A DNA stretch of 64,000 bases from CBDFMR01 sp965249765 (lineage in GTDB: Bacteria; Bacteroidota; Bacteroidia; Chitinophagales; Saprospiraceae), in contig CBDFMR010000004.1 of NCBI GenBank assembly GCA_965249765.1, positions 186,001-250,000 of the forward strand. Reading direction: 5' to 3'. Below the pieces are notes generated by a model, which was given only the letters and a program-made list of their open reading frames with translations, did not search any database and was not told the origin of the DNA. Both the position numbers and the translations under genes were made by a program. Every line of letters begins with the position of its first letter. Positions within the stretch are counted from its first letter, which is position 1. This document shows, one piece after another, positions 1 through 9,350 of the stretch.

Positions 1-513
1 ACATACATCTTTGTTTTTTAGGGTATTTGTGAGTTGTTCTTCATTGTTAAGTTCAATGAATTCTACTGGGAAATTGTTTACATTAATAGGAGCAGATAGT
101 TTGCTATTTTCAGTGACATTCAGTGCAGCGGCTGTACGTCCATGAAAACTCCCTTTAAATGCAATCACTTTCTTTTTGCCAGTGTGGAAAGAGGCCATTT
201 TCATAGCGTTTTCATTGGCTTCTGCACCACTATTGCATAAGAATAATTGATGTGTAGGATAGCCACTCTGTTCAGTAAGTTTTTGAGCTAATTCATCTTG
301 AATTGGCATTTTGATAGAGTTAGAATAAAAGCCAATCGCATCAAGCTGTTCTTTCAGTTTGGTGGTATAGTTAGGGTGGGTGTGTCCAATAGATATCACT
401 CCATGTCCTCCATACAAATCTAAATACTCTTGATTTTTATCATCATACACGTACACACCTTTTGCTTTGGTAAGTGTAATGTCAAATCGGGGATATACAT
501 TAAATAAACTCAT
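1..513 (-). CDS. argD: Acetylornithine aminotransferase, N-terminal part (runs off window)
   Basis: Only the first 171 codons are present; the gene continues beyond base 1. Reading down from the ATG at 513-511, the protein shows the class III PLP-aminotransferase features of acetylornithine/succinyldiaminopimelate transaminases: a GGHGVISIGHTHP stretch near residue 35, NSGAEANE near residue 94 and FKGSFHGRT near residue 118. The active-site lysine lies outside the window. The enzyme would convert N-acetylglutamate semialdehyde to N-acetylornithine in the cytoplasm. It starts one base after the argC stop codon, so it is very likely co-transcribed with argC and argG. The position after argC is the main reason to prefer ArgD over another class III aminotransferase. 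Confidence 0.93.
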   Translation of the reverse strand, partial: MSLFNVYPRFDITLTKAKGVYVYDDKNQEYLDLYGGHGVISIGHTHPNYTTKLKEQLDAIGFYSNSIKMPIQDELAQKLTEQSGYPTHQLFLCNSGAEANENAMKMASFHTGKKKVIAFKGSFHGRTAAALNVTENSKLSAPINVNNFPVEFIELNNEEQLTNTLKNKDVC

Positions 514-514
514 C

Positions 515-1480
515 TTAAAAATAATTTGCTTTAAATGTGATACCTGTGCTTTCCTCAAGTCCACTCATGATGTTCATATTCTGGATAGCTTGCCCTGCTG
601 CACCCTTTAATAAATTGTCAATAGCAGAAGTGACCAACACCTTACCGTCTATTTTTTGCACGCGAATTAAACAATTGTTGGTGTTTACAACTTGCTTTAA
701 ATTGACGGTTTTTTCACTAATAAAAGTAAACTCAGCCTCTTTATAAAAGTCTTGATATAAAGTGATTAATTCTTCCGATGATAGATCACATTCAGTGTAG
801 AGGGTAGCCAAAATTCCTCGTGTAAAATCACCACGAATAGGTAAGAAATTAATGGCACTATTAAATCCATTTTGCAATGAAACAACACTTTCTCTAATCT
901 CACCTAAATGTTGATGTTTAAATGCCTTGTATACTGAAATGTTATTGTTCCTCCAGCTAAAATGAGAAGTAGCACTTAGTGATTGTCCAGCTCCTGTAGA
1001 ACCTGTTATGGCGTTTACGTGCACATCGTTTTGCAATAATCCAGCTTTGGCTAATGGTAATAATCCCAATTGAATTGCTGTTGCAAAACAACCTGGATTT
1101 GCAATTTTTTGAGCGGTTTTAATAGCGGTTTTATTTAATTCTACTAAACCGTATACAAAACCATTGGTATCGGCTTTTAATCTAAAATCATTACTTAAAT
1201 CAATAATTTTAGTAGTATCTGAAAATGAATTTTCATTCAAGAATTTAGCTGAATTTCCATGTCCGAGACATAAAAAAACGACATCTATTTCTGGGTTGAT
1301 TTCGTTGGTGAATGTTAATTCAGGGTGGTTGTATAAATCTTCATGAGTTTCAGCAATTTTTTTACCTCCTTGGGAGTTACTGTACATAAAGTCAATACTC
1401 ACCTGCGGATGATGTACTATACACCGAATGAGTTCTCCAGCAACATAACCTCCACTTCCTATAATTCCTACTTGTATCAT
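515..1480 (-). CDS. argC: N-acetyl-gamma-glutamyl-phosphate reductase
   Basis: This is a 321-residue protein of normal ArgC length. The N-terminal Rossmann motif GSGGYVAGE (residues 8-16) binds NADPH. The catalytic cysteine is in ANPGCFATA (Cys131), and the substrate-domain motif TGSTGAGQS follows. It reduces N-acetylglutamyl phosphate to the semialdehyde, the third step from glutamate to ornithine. Its ATG overlaps the argG stop by four bases, which points to translational coupling. No argB kinase is visible here; in this type of cluster it normally lies further along, beyond argD. Confidence 0.96.
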   Translation of the reverse strand: MIQVGIIGSGGYVAGELIRCIVHHPQVSIDFMYSNSQGGKKIAETHEDLYNHPELTFTNEINPEIDVVFLCLGHGNSAKFLNENSFSDTTKIIDLSNDFRLKADTNGFVYGLVELNKTAIKTAQKIANPGCFATAIQLGLLPLAKAGLLQNDVHVNAITGSTGAGQSLSATSHFSWRNNNISVYKAFKHQHLGEIRESVVSLQNGFNSAINFLPIRGDFTRGILATLYTECDLSSEELITLYQDFYKEAEFTFISEKTVNLKQVVNTNNCLIRVQKIDGKVLVTSAIDNLLKGAAGQAIQNMNIMSGLEESTGITFKANYF

Positions 1481-2673
1481 AATTCTCCTGGATTGACGTG
1501 GTTAAATATTTGCATAGAGTTGGCTAATATTTTGGTAAAGCCTTTCACATCTTCGCCACTCCAATTTTTATTCATTTCTCCGTACACTCCAAAACCTGAA
1601 GTCATTAAATCATGGTCAGATTCAATACCTTCAATTATAAAACGATATGGTTGTAATTCAATGCTTACCGTACCAGTCACATTTTTTTGAGAGTCTGTTA
1701 AGAAGGTTTCAATGTTACGCATCACTGGTTCAAAATATTGAGACTCATGAATAAACATACCATACCAACTGCCTAGTTGTTCTTTCCAATGCAATTGCCA
1801 TTTTGATAAGGTGTGTTTTTCTAAAGTATGGTGTGCTTTTATAATAATATTTGCCGCTGCAGCTTCAAAACCTACTCGGCCTTTAATTCCTATTATCGTA
1901 TCACCTACATGAACATCTCGTCCTATTGCGTATTTATTGGCTATTTCTTCTATGGTTTGAATTGCTTTTACGGGATTCATTTTTGTGCCATTTAAACCGC
2001 AAATTTCTCCTTGATTAAATTCTATTGTCATTTTAGAAGCCTCCTTGTTTTTTAATTGGCTGGGATAGGCATATTCTGGAAGTGGGAGGTGAGAGGTTAA
2101 TGTTTCTGCTCCACCAACACTGGTTCCCCATAAACCTTTATTGATAGAATATTGTGCTTTTTTCCAGTCAACGTCTACACCATGTTGGGCTAAGTATTCA
2201 ATTTCATCTTGACGAGAAAGTTGTTGGTCTCTGATAGGTGTAATAATCTCTATTTCTGGAGCAATAAGCTGAAAGGTTAGGTCGAAACGTATCTGGTCAT
2301 TACCTGCTCCTGTACTCCCATGTGCAATTGCAGTAGCACCAATAGATTTTGCGTATTTGGCTAAAGCAATGGCTTGATGTATTCGCTCTGCGCTTACTGA
2401 AAGAGGGTAGGTATTGTTTTTTAAAACATTTCCAAAGATTAAATATTTGATAATGTTATCGTAATAAGTTTGAGTCTCTTCTAGTGTCGTGTGTGTGTTG
2501 ACGCCTAATTCAAAGGCTTTTTCCTCAATACTTTTTAGTTCTTGCTCAGAAAAACCTCCTGTGTTGACTATTGCAGAGTGTACTTTTAATTGTTTTTCGT
2601 TTGTTAAATATTTCACACAATAAGAGGTGTCTAATCCTCCGCTAAATGCCAATACTACCTTATTACTATTCAT
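1477..2673 (-). CDS. argG: Argininosuccinate synthase
   Basis: This 398-residue protein is of the family's usual length. The N-terminal PP-loop AFSGGLDTS (residues 9-17) binds ATP, and the HGSTGAGNDQIRF motif near residue 118 belongs to the citrulline/aspartate site. It joins citrulline and aspartate using ATP. It overlaps the upstream acetyltransferase by eight bases and the downstream argC by four, so the four genes form one tight operon. Early placement of argG right after an acetyltransferase is a familiar arrangement in Bacteroidota arginine clusters. Confidence 0.97.
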   Translation of the reverse strand: MNSNKVVLAFSGGLDTSYCVKYLTNEKQLKVHSAIVNTGGFSEQELKSIEEKAFELGVNTHTTLEETQTYYDNIIKYLIFGNVLKNNTYPLSVSAERIHQAIALAKYAKSIGATAIAHGSTGAGNDQIRFDLTFQLIAPEIEIITPIRDQQLSRQDEIEYLAQHGVDVDWKKAQYSINKGLWGTSVGGAETLTSHLPLPEYAYPSQLKNKEASKMTIEFNQGEICGLNGTKMNPVKAIQTIEEIANKYAIGRDVHVGDTIIGIKGRVGFEAAAANIIIKAHHTLEKHTLSKWQLHWKEQLGSWYGMFIHESQYFEPVMRNIETFLTDSQKNVTGTVSIELQPYRFIIEGIESDHDLMTSGFGVYGEMNKNWSGEDVKGFTKILANSMQIFNHVNPGEL

Positions 2674-3319
2674 GATTGATAAATTTGTTGAGTTTAGGGA
2701 ATTGTTTTGCTTTCTGTTTGATCCGAGTTTTTCGCAGTTCTAAAAATTCTTTAAAACTTTTCCAGATTGATTTTGTTTCGGAAGGATTCACCTTACTTAA
2801 ATCGCATACCATTCCTGTACAAATGCACATGGTTTTGTTGGTGCGTTGCAAAATGTCATAATTAGCGCAGCTCTTACAGCCATCCCAAAACTTTTCATCT
2901 ATGGTTAATTCAGAGAAGGTGACGGGTTTATAGCCTAGGTTAGAATTAATTTTCATTACTGCCATGCTGGTAGTAATACCAAATAATCGTGCATTAGAAA
3001 ATTTCTCTTTTGAGAGATTAAAAGTTGCCTTTTTAATCGCTTTTGCTAAACCAGATTTTCGGTAATTAGGATGTGTTATCAGCCCTGAATTAGCAACATA
3101 TTTTTGATTTTCCCAACTTTCTATATAGCAGAAACCTATGGGCATGTCATTATCTAAAGCAATAATGGCTTTGCCTTCTTCCATCTTTTTACGGATGTAA
3201 TCTGGTTTTCGCTGCGCTATTCCTGTTCCGCGAACTTTGGCGGCATCAGCCATCATCTGACAGATAAATGCTGCATGTTTAAAGTGTTTATTATTAGCCA
3301 CTATGATTTTAAAATGCAT
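2666..3319 (-). CDS. GNAT N-acetyltransferase, probable N-acetylglutamate synthase, with Cys-rich tail
   Basis: Residues 1-135 form a GNAT fold with an acetyl-CoA loop around HPNYRKSGLAKAI (residues 83-95). The last third carries five cysteines (148, 151, 165, 167, 172) in a CxxC...CxCxxxxC pattern, which could bind a metal or sense redox state. It is the first gene of the arginine operon. Because the pathway uses acetylated intermediates and no classical ArgA or ArgJ is visible, the likely role is to make N-acetylglutamate from glutamate and acetyl-CoA. The family assignment is clear. The substrate is inferred from the operon only, so no gene symbol is given. Confidence 0.78.
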   Translation of the reverse strand: MHFKIIVANNKHFKHAAFICQMMADAAKVRGTGIAQRKPDYIRKKMEEGKAIIALDNDMPIGFCYIESWENQKYVANSGLITHPNYRKSGLAKAIKKATFNLSKEKFSNARLFGITTSMAVMKINSNLGYKPVTFSELTIDEKFWDGCKSCANYDILQRTNKTMCICTGMVCDLSKVNPSETKSIWKSFKEFLELRKTRIKQKAKQFPKLNKFINHE

Positions 3320-3599
3320 AACAATGCGTTTTAAAAGTTTTTATTTAATAAGATTTATTTGATGTTTCTGGTCAGTTCAGACCAAAGACACACGTAGTGC
3401 CTTAAAAGATATTTTACGCCAGTTGGCGCCTCCTAATGTTTCTTCTCCTTGAAGAAGAGATAACGCAGGCATATACAAGAGAATCTTGTGTATTGTGTTG
3501 ACTGATATGATTAAATGCGGTATTCATTTACTGGGTGCAATATTAATACAATAATTTAACAATAAAATGATTTATAGCATTTTATTTTGAATTCAAATT

Positions 3600-4730
3600 A
3601 GAGCGACCCGGCTATACGCAGTGTCTCGAAGGGCATTGCGTATAGGTATTGTTGTACATCGTCGTGTGCCCTGAATGTTTACTGGGTACAAGATTTAAGA
3701 CTCAGATTTTGGGTTTAAATAAGTAAACAATGCTGTATTTAAGATGAAAGGGTCTTGGATTTTATTTTCAAGATGGTTTTTCAATAGGGATTGATAAGGC
3801 GAACCTATCAAAGCACGACAAGGTGCTTGTCTTTCACAGGAAGGTACATAGCGTTGTGGAAAAGATATGAACGATGCTAAAAAAGTATTGGATTGTAAGA
3901 GGTGTAGTTTAAGGAGATGAGCGCAAGCGAACCACAGATGAGGCATCGTGAATAAGCAGAATGTTGTTCAAAATCCGTAGAGGCGTCGATCCAAGGAGAG
4001 GAGTCTATACGAGCAAATTCTGTTATGGCTAAAGGAAGGCGAACAACCGGTGGTAAATGTTGCATGAACTTAAAAAGGGCTTAAATATGGAACCGTGGAA
4101 GCTTATCTGGGAAAATAGAGCAAAGCCATAAGCCAAGATGGTAAGGCAATTATTCGAGTACCAGATGAGAGGCGGACTAACTCGTAGTAGAGATGAAACT
4201 CTTGTAATGGGAGTGGAGCGAAGGGGTTAGAGTAATCAGATTTTATTTATTAACAACTATAAATCAAACGATTTGAAGGCATGATTTTTAAAGACAAATC
4301 AAAGTCGCCTCCCATTACCAAAGAACAGGTGTGGGAGGCGTTTAAACTTGTAAGATCGAATGGAGGCTCGGCAGGAGTTGATGGATTGAGAATCGAGGAC
4401 ATTGCCGAAAACCCAAAGAAGCACTTGTACCCAGTGTGGAATCGATTATCAAGTGGCAGTTTTTTCCACCTGGAGTAAAACAGGAGAGCATTCCGAAAGG
4501 AGAAGGCAAGGAGCGACACTTGGGCATACCAAGGGTAAAAGACCGAGTAGCCCAGATGGTGATAGCTAAGGAATTGAAAACAATGGTAGAGCCCTTGTTT
4601 TCAAAGAATTCATTTGGCTACCGACCTAACAAAAGTTCGCACCAAGCTATCGGACAAGCTGTTGGAATTTTGCATGGGTAGTGGACATGGACATCAAAGG
4701 TTTCTTTGACAACATTGACCACGGGTTAAT
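3600..4730 (+). mobile_element. Group II intron remnant, truncated at its 3' end
   Basis: A long non-coding stretch followed by a broken maturase/reverse-transcriptase reading frame (4281 onward) is the layout of a bacterial group II intron. The left end, GAGCGACCCGG at about 3600, is one base off the usual GUGCG start. It is followed by a hairpin at 3613-3644 (CTATACGCAGTG pairing with CATTGCGTATAG), as expected of domain I. The tract GATGAGAGGCGGACTAACTC (4162-4181) also resembles intron RNA leading into the maturase. The element stops inside the reverse transcriptase, so domains V and VI are missing and it cannot splice. Exact ends are estimated. Short open frames on the minus strand inside this region are not genes. 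Confidence 0.7.
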
Positions 4731-4735
4731 ATTAG
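4281..4735 (+). pseudogene. Group II intron reverse transcriptase/maturase fragment (ltrA-like)
   Basis: The frame opens with MIFKDKSKSPPITKEQVW and runs into the conserved start of RT domain 0 (SNGGSAGVDGL). At the T6 run around 4459-4464 the frame breaks. Adding one T would join GSFF to PPGVKQ, and the next frame continues through RHLGIPRVKDRVAQM and SFGYRPNKSSHQA. A second shift or small deletion near 4672-4678 is followed by VVDMDIKGFFDNIDH. Homology ends about 4728, before the catalytic YADD box, so about two thirds of the roughly 420-residue protein is lost. The second break and the 3' truncation make this a true relic even if the T-run error is technical. Confidence 0.88.
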
Positions 4736-4774
4736 TAACGAAATATATTTAATACTTAGAATAAAATTAGAATC

Positions 4775-5583
4775 TCATCCTTCAAGCGACTTCTGTATGA
4801 TCTCTATGACATACTCCTTTCTACGCTTGGAGACTGGTAGACTTGAGCCATTGTCAAGAACAATGCTGCCTCCGTCTGTCTTGACCATATTTTTATTTTT
4901 CCCGGTGGGGTAAGGAACTTGTGGTGGGGCTTGAAAAAACCGTAGTTGACTAAAAATTCTTCGTAATGCTTCAAAGTTTTTGATGTGAAGAGGGTAGATC
5001 CATCTTCGAGGTAAAACTTAGTATAGTTGCTCTCAGCCGCTAAGTAGAGAACCTCTGAAATGTTGAGGATTTCTATTCCCTCACTTGTGGCAATGGCGAT
5101 CTTACCCGAGTCTTTGTCTGAGTGCTTAAAATTCTCTAAGAGAAACATAAGCCTTTCATTAAAGCTATTGTCGTCTTCTTTTTCTACTTTTTTTATAGCA
5201 GCCCGAAGTTCTTCAGTATCTACGGGCTTAAGCAGATAATCTAGTGCAGAACACTTAACTGCCTGTATAGCAAATTGATCATAAGTGGTGATGAAAATGA
5301 CTTTTTCCTTTCTGATACCTAATTCCCCTAGTAGCTCGAATCCAATCATGCCGGGCATTTCAATATCTAAAAATATAAGGTCACATGTGGAAGTTTGTAG
5401 GTATTTATATGCTTCAGCCGGATCTTGAAAAGAAGCGATAATCTCTACGTCAGGGCAGTGCCTGGTAACTTTATGTTTAAGTACCTCAATGCTAGATATT
5501 TCGTCGTCTATGATGATCGTTCTGATCACGTCAGGGTCGTTGTCTGTCCTAAAGTTAATCAATTTGTCTGTAGCGGCTTCCAT
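4775..5583 (-). pseudogene. LytTR-family response regulator, frameshifted near the C-terminus
   Basis: Residues 19-135 are a receiver domain with phospho-acceptor Asp73 in FLDIEMPG and conserved Thr100 and Lys119. Residues from about 160 are a LytTR DNA-binding domain. The open frame as read ends at 4804, with a tail that does not look like LytTR after HHKFL. In the next frame, KTDGGSIVLDNGSSLPVSKR and the following residues give a perfect LytTR end with a stop at 4775-4777. The break lies in the A/T run at 4887-4901, and one extra base would repair it. The sensor kinase just upstream on the same strand is its natural partner. It is either a decaying gene or a sequencing error. Confidence 0.85.
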
Positions 5584-5688
5584 GATGTCACGATTTATAC
5601 AACAATATAATTATTGCGATTTTTAGCTGAAGGGCGAATGAGTAAGTGGTTTGTCAGAATGAGTATCTGATCAATAAGATCCAGTTTG

Positions 5689-6645
5689 TCAAATATCTGA
5701 TATGGTAATGGTCACTCTTGTACCTTGAGCCAGATCATTCTCTTTCAGATCGTCGACCTGTTCTTCTATTTTCAATCCATGTAGCCTAGCGCTGAGTTGC
5801 ATCCTCTCCTTAGTAATATTCATACCCATAGATTCCTTATGCTTCTGTCTAGTTTTATGACTTATTTGAGATGCTTTTCTTCCCATGCCATTGTCTTCAA
5901 TAACAAATGTCAATTTGTCTTCTACACCTTTTATATTGAGCATCAGTACTCCATTCCCTTTCTTGTGCATCAGTCCCTGCCATATCGTATTTTCGACGTA
6001 GGGTTGCAACAGAAGAGGCGGAATCATGAGTTCTTTGTCTTCGGCAGTCAGGTAATTATTATACTCCAACTCAAATTTATTTTCAAATCTGAGTTGCTCC
6101 AGTTTGATGTACAGCAATAAAGCCTCTAACTCATCATCAACGGAAATTGAAGTATGTCTAGAGTTGTTTAAAATTTTGCGAATGAGGCGGGAAAAATGTT
6201 CGAGATAAGTTGATGCTTTATCAGTATTGCCACTTATCACCTGATGGTTGATAGAGTTGAGGGAATTAAATAGAAAATGAGGATTCATTTGTGCTCGTAG
6301 GGCGGTAAGCTCTGATTCGGCAAGCTGCTTACTAAATTTTTCCTTAAGTCGACGTTCATTTTGAGGATTGAGGACGAATGTTCTGTACAGTAAATAAATG
6401 ATTTCTCCCGTGGCGATCGTGGTGAGCAGAACGAACCACCACTGTTGCCAGAATGGGTAAGATATAGTAATTGGGAGATGGGCTTCGTAAGGACTCCATT
6501 TTCCATTCTCACCCATTACACGCAACTTAAATACATACTCTCCACCACCCACATTGGTAAATTCTGCAAATGTTCTTGTTCCTGCGTGGACCCAGTCATC
6601 ATTAAATCCATCTAGCTTGTAGGAGCATGAGAAAAATAGCTGAAG
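5689..6645 (-). pseudogene. LytS/YehU-type sensor histidine kinase lacking its N-terminal sensor
   Basis: From a GTG at 6552 the frame encodes a transmembrane segment (residues 36-58), the histidine phospho-acceptor motif ALRAQMNPHFLFNSLN (His92) and a HATPase domain with PYVENTIWQG and EDNGMGRK. Recognisable coding sequence extends upstream to about 6645 as YKLDGFNDDWVHAG, the typical Y_Y_Y domain that follows a beta-propeller sensor. An in-frame stop near 6680 precedes it, and no propeller (normally about 700 residues) is found. The gene is therefore 5'-truncated. It may still produce a short membrane kinase from the GTG, but both partners of this two-component pair look damaged. Confidence 0.8.
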
Positions 6646-6867
6646 GTAAAAGATCAGGAATTGTACTTAATGCGGTTAAAAACAAATTAATCCATAGAGT
6701 CTTTGCTGTAATTCACAGAAAGTCTCCCTATGTTAAAATAATGAACTATGCATGATGAATTATTTCTATATTTATTTGGATTAACGTAGAAATTCGGTCG
6801 ATAAGCTGCTGATCACCTAACTGTTTTATGCTAGCTGTGCATGTATAAAGTTGCATTTTGATAATTA

Positions 6868-6893
6868 GATCGTCGAGGTTTGCAACCTCGACC
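6868..6893. repeat. Short hairpin repeat (REP-like), copy 1
   Basis: A perfect 9-bp stem (GTCGAGGTT at 6872-6880, AACCTCGAC at 6884-6892) encloses a 3-base loop, seven bases past the serA-like stop codon. A related, less perfect copy lies at 44727-44753 and starts with the same GATCGTC. There is no T-run on either side, so it is not a classic terminator. It looks like a small dispersed palindromic repeat, which in other bacteria are often moved by REP-associated transposases. Confidence 0.6.
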
Positions 6894-6899
6894 TATAGT

Positions 6900-7844
6900 T
6901 TACTCCAATATAGCTAGCACCTTCTCTGCCAGCTCCAGTCCTATTTTCTCCTGAGCTTCCATGGTCGATGCTCCGATGTGTGGGGTGAGAGATACATTGG
7001 GGTGGGAGAGTAGATCTTTACGAGGAGTAGGTTCGTTGTCGTAGACATCCAGCCCTGCTCCATTTATCTTTCCTGACTCCAGTGCATCCAGTAGGGCGGA
7101 CTCATCAACGGTTCCTCCGCGCGACGCATTGACTAAAATGACGCCCTCCTTCATTTGGACAAATTCTGATGCTCCCAGGACCGCTTCGCCCGTAAAAGGA
7201 ATGTGAAGGCTGATGAAGTCCGACTGACTGAGAAGATCAGGCATCAATATCGTATCAATATGAACGACAAACTCATTTCCACCGACCTTCATGTGGAGAT
7301 CTACATTCTTTACGATAGCATCTACAACAATGATATTCATTCCCATGCCCAGACCTATCTTTGCCATTTCTTGGCCTATCCGTCCAAAACCTATTATGCC
7401 CAGGGTTTTGCTTTCCAGTTCGAGACCTTTGGAGAAAGACTTCTTCAGAACCTTGAATTCTGAATCACCGTCTGAGGGCATATTACGATTAGACTTGTAG
7501 AGAAATCTGGCAACAGACAGCATATGAGCCATTGCTAGTTCAGCCACTGACCTTGAGGAAGCAGCAGGTGTATTGAGCACTTTTATACCCTTGGATTGTG
7601 CCAGCTCTACGTCTATGTTATCGAGGCCCACCCCCCCTCTGCCGATGATCTTAAGATCAGGGCATACATCTATAAGGTCAGCCCTTACTTTGGTAGCACT
7701 TCTGACACAGATGGCGTCATATTCCGGTAAACGATTGGGCAGCTCATCCTGAGGGATTTTTTCCGTATTTACATCATGACCCCTTTCTTTGAGAAGGTCG
7801 ATTCCTGATTGGTGCATGCCGTCATTGATAAGAATCTTTGCCAT
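6900..7844 (-). CDS. serA: D-3-phosphoglycerate dehydrogenase-like 2-hydroxyacid dehydrogenase
   Basis: This 314-residue protein is the short form without the C-terminal ACT domain. The NAD-binding motif GFGRIG sits at residues 152-157. Catalytic residues fit Arg242 (NASRGG), Glu271 (DNEPTP) and His289 (TPHIGAST). The expected reaction is oxidation of 3-phosphoglycerate in serine synthesis, but the family also includes other 2-hydroxyacid dehydrogenases. No serC lies next to it, so the substrate is inferred from overall similarity to the SerA subgroup (GRGGVGLDNID). It stands alone, with an upstream gap to the divergent hydrolase gene. Confidence 0.85.
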   Translation of the reverse strand: MAKILINDGMHQSGIDLLKERGHDVNTEKIPQDELPNRLPEYDAICVRSATKVRADLIDVCPDLKIIGRGGVGLDNIDVELAQSKGIKVLNTPAASSRSVAELAMAHMLSVARFLYKSNRNMPSDGDSEFKVLKKSFSKGLELESKTLGIIGFGRIGQEMAKIGLGMGMNIIVVDAIVKNVDLHMKVGGNEFVVHIDTILMPDLLSQSDFISLHIPFTGEAVLGASEFVQMKEGVILVNASRGGTVDESALLDALESGKINGAGLDVYDNEPTPRKDLLSHPNVSLTPHIGASTMEAQEKIGLELAEKVLAILE

Positions 7845-7926
7845 CTGTTTCTATTTTCTGCAAAGAAAAATAAAATCAACATGGTTTGCCTTCCTTATTC
7901 GTTTAATTTGTAGAATTATCTAAGAA

Positions 7927-8931
7927 ATGATTAAGAAGTTAGGAATAGGATTCATACTAGTTGTGGTCATTGCCATCATAGGTTTTTGTTTAGGGCCCAA
8001 AGTTGATTTTGCCAAGATAGATGCTTCTCCGATGACGCTGGACCTACCCCGATCTGAACTTGATGCATACATTGAGCATAGCGAGCGCAAAGTCGTCGAT
8101 CTCAAACCCGATAATCGAGCCCGTATCATATGGCATGACTCCCTCCACACGAAGACAGAATACGCATTGGTCTATCTTCATGGATTCTCAGCGAGCCAGG
8201 AAGAAGGAGACCCTATACATGAGTCGTTTGCTGATCGTTACGGGATGAATCTTTACTTGTCTCGGTTGGAGGGCCATGGTAGAGTGGATTCAAATTCATT
8301 CGTAAATCTTACACCATTAGATTATCTCGATACAGCAAGAGAAGCAATTGCCATAGGAAGGCTTCTAGGAGATAAAATTATTGTCATGTCCTGTTCTACT
8401 GGATCTACTTTGTCTATTCCATTGGCTGCCGAGGATGAAGATATCGTTGCGCAGATAATGTATTCGCCCAATATTGCCATCAATGACCCGGCGGCCTCTT
8501 TTCTCAACGACCCGTGGGGAAAGCAAATACTCAAGCAAGTGATGGGCAGCGATTACAACCATATCGAGTATGACTCGCTAGGTGACGCTTACTGGAATCC
8601 TGTATATCATACCAATGGATTGATAGCCCTTCAAGATCTTATAGAACAAGTGATGACGGTGGATAATTTCCATAAAACGGATAAGCCATTGTTTATGGGT
8701 TATTATTACAAGTCAGACAAAGAACAAGATGATGTCGTGTCGATACCTGCCATGCTTGATTTCTTTGAGCAGATTTCTACTCCTGATCATCTCAAGAGAA
8801 AAATTGCATTTCCGGATGCGCGAAGTCATGTCATTTCTTCACATGTGCAATCCAAGGACTATTTAAGCGTATTGGAAGAAACATTAGCATTTGCGGAGGA
8901 GGTATTGATGTTGATACCTATTGATGATTAG
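7927..8931 (+). CDS. Membrane-anchored alpha/beta hydrolase
   Basis: Residues 5-23 form one hydrophobic segment (signal anchor), and the rest is an alpha/beta-hydrolase fold. LHGFSAS (residues 84-90) is the oxyanion-hole loop, CSTGS near residue 157 carries the nucleophilic serine, and SHVISS near the end supplies the histidine. The elbow has Cys instead of the usual Gly before Ser-x-Gly, which occurs in some lipase/esterase-like relatives. The substrate is unknown; an esterase or lipase at the periplasmic face is the simplest guess. Its last 14 bases overlap the convergent small gene at 8918. Confidence 0.72.
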   Translation: MIKKLGIGFILVVVIAIIGFCLGPKVDFAKIDASPMTLDLPRSELDAYIEHSERKVVDLKPDNRARIIWHDSLHTKTEYALVYLHGFSASQEEGDPIHESFADRYGMNLYLSRLEGHGRVDSNSFVNLTPLDYLDTAREAIAIGRLLGDKIIVMSCSTGSTLSIPLAAEDEDIVAQIMYSPNIAINDPAASFLNDPWGKQILKQVMGSDYNHIEYDSLGDAYWNPVYHTNGLIALQDLIEQVMTVDNFHKTDKPLFMGYYYKSDKEQDDVVSIPAMLDFFEQISTPDHLKRKIAFPDARSHVISSHVQSKDYLSVLEETLAFAEEVLMLIPIDD

Positions 8932-9250
8932 GACTGATGGCTTGGATATTCTGTTGTCGCAGTTCCTCTTCTAGATGTTCTATTCTTTTCTTTAAAGCTT
9001 CGATTTCCAAATCTTTGAGCTTGAGAATATCTTGATCGTCAACGTGTTTCTTGTTGCCTGCTTTTTTCTCAATACCAAACTGATCGTCTGATACCGTTTC
9101 TTTCTTATCGTAACCAATCAGATTCTTAAAATTCTGTATGCCATCTTCTCCTTGATAGTAGGATACTCCAATATATGCGAGAGGAGCAAAGAACAACATG
9201 AATATTAAGAACCTTGCAAAGCCGGTGATTTTATATTTTGATTTTGCCAT
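8918..9250 (-). CDS. Small membrane protein with C-terminal coiled coil, unknown function
   Basis: The 110-residue product has one strong transmembrane segment (about residues 12-30) after a basic N-terminus (MAKSKYK), so the tail probably faces the periplasm. Residues 70-100 (LKLKDLEIEALKKRIEHLEEELRQQ) have clear heptad spacing for a coiled coil. I do not recognise a family. It lies between recG and a convergent hydrolase on the same strand as recG but about 100 bases downstream, so co-transcription with recG is possible. Confidence 0.65.
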   Translation of the reverse strand: MAKSKYKITGFARFLIFMLFFAPLAYIGVSYYQGEDGIQNFKNLIGYDKKETVSDDQFGIEKKAGNKKHVDDQDILKLKDLEIEALKKRIEHLEEELRQQNIQAISPNHQ

Positions 9251-9350
9251 TTTCTAATTTTTTATAAATGTATCCTGATACAACCAAATCTTCTAATTTT
9301 CTCTACTAATGGCTACTAAAACGACGACAAGTAATACCCTTCAGAGCGAT

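Noticed and set aside
3372..3385. Partial palindrome GGTCAGTTCAGACC upstream of the arginine operon as a repressor site
   Set aside because: Only the four outer bases on each side pair, and it does not resemble a known ArgR box, so there is too little support.
3695..4065. Two small minus-strand open frames in the group II intron RNA region
   Set aside because: They cover structured intron RNA and have no similarity to known proteins.
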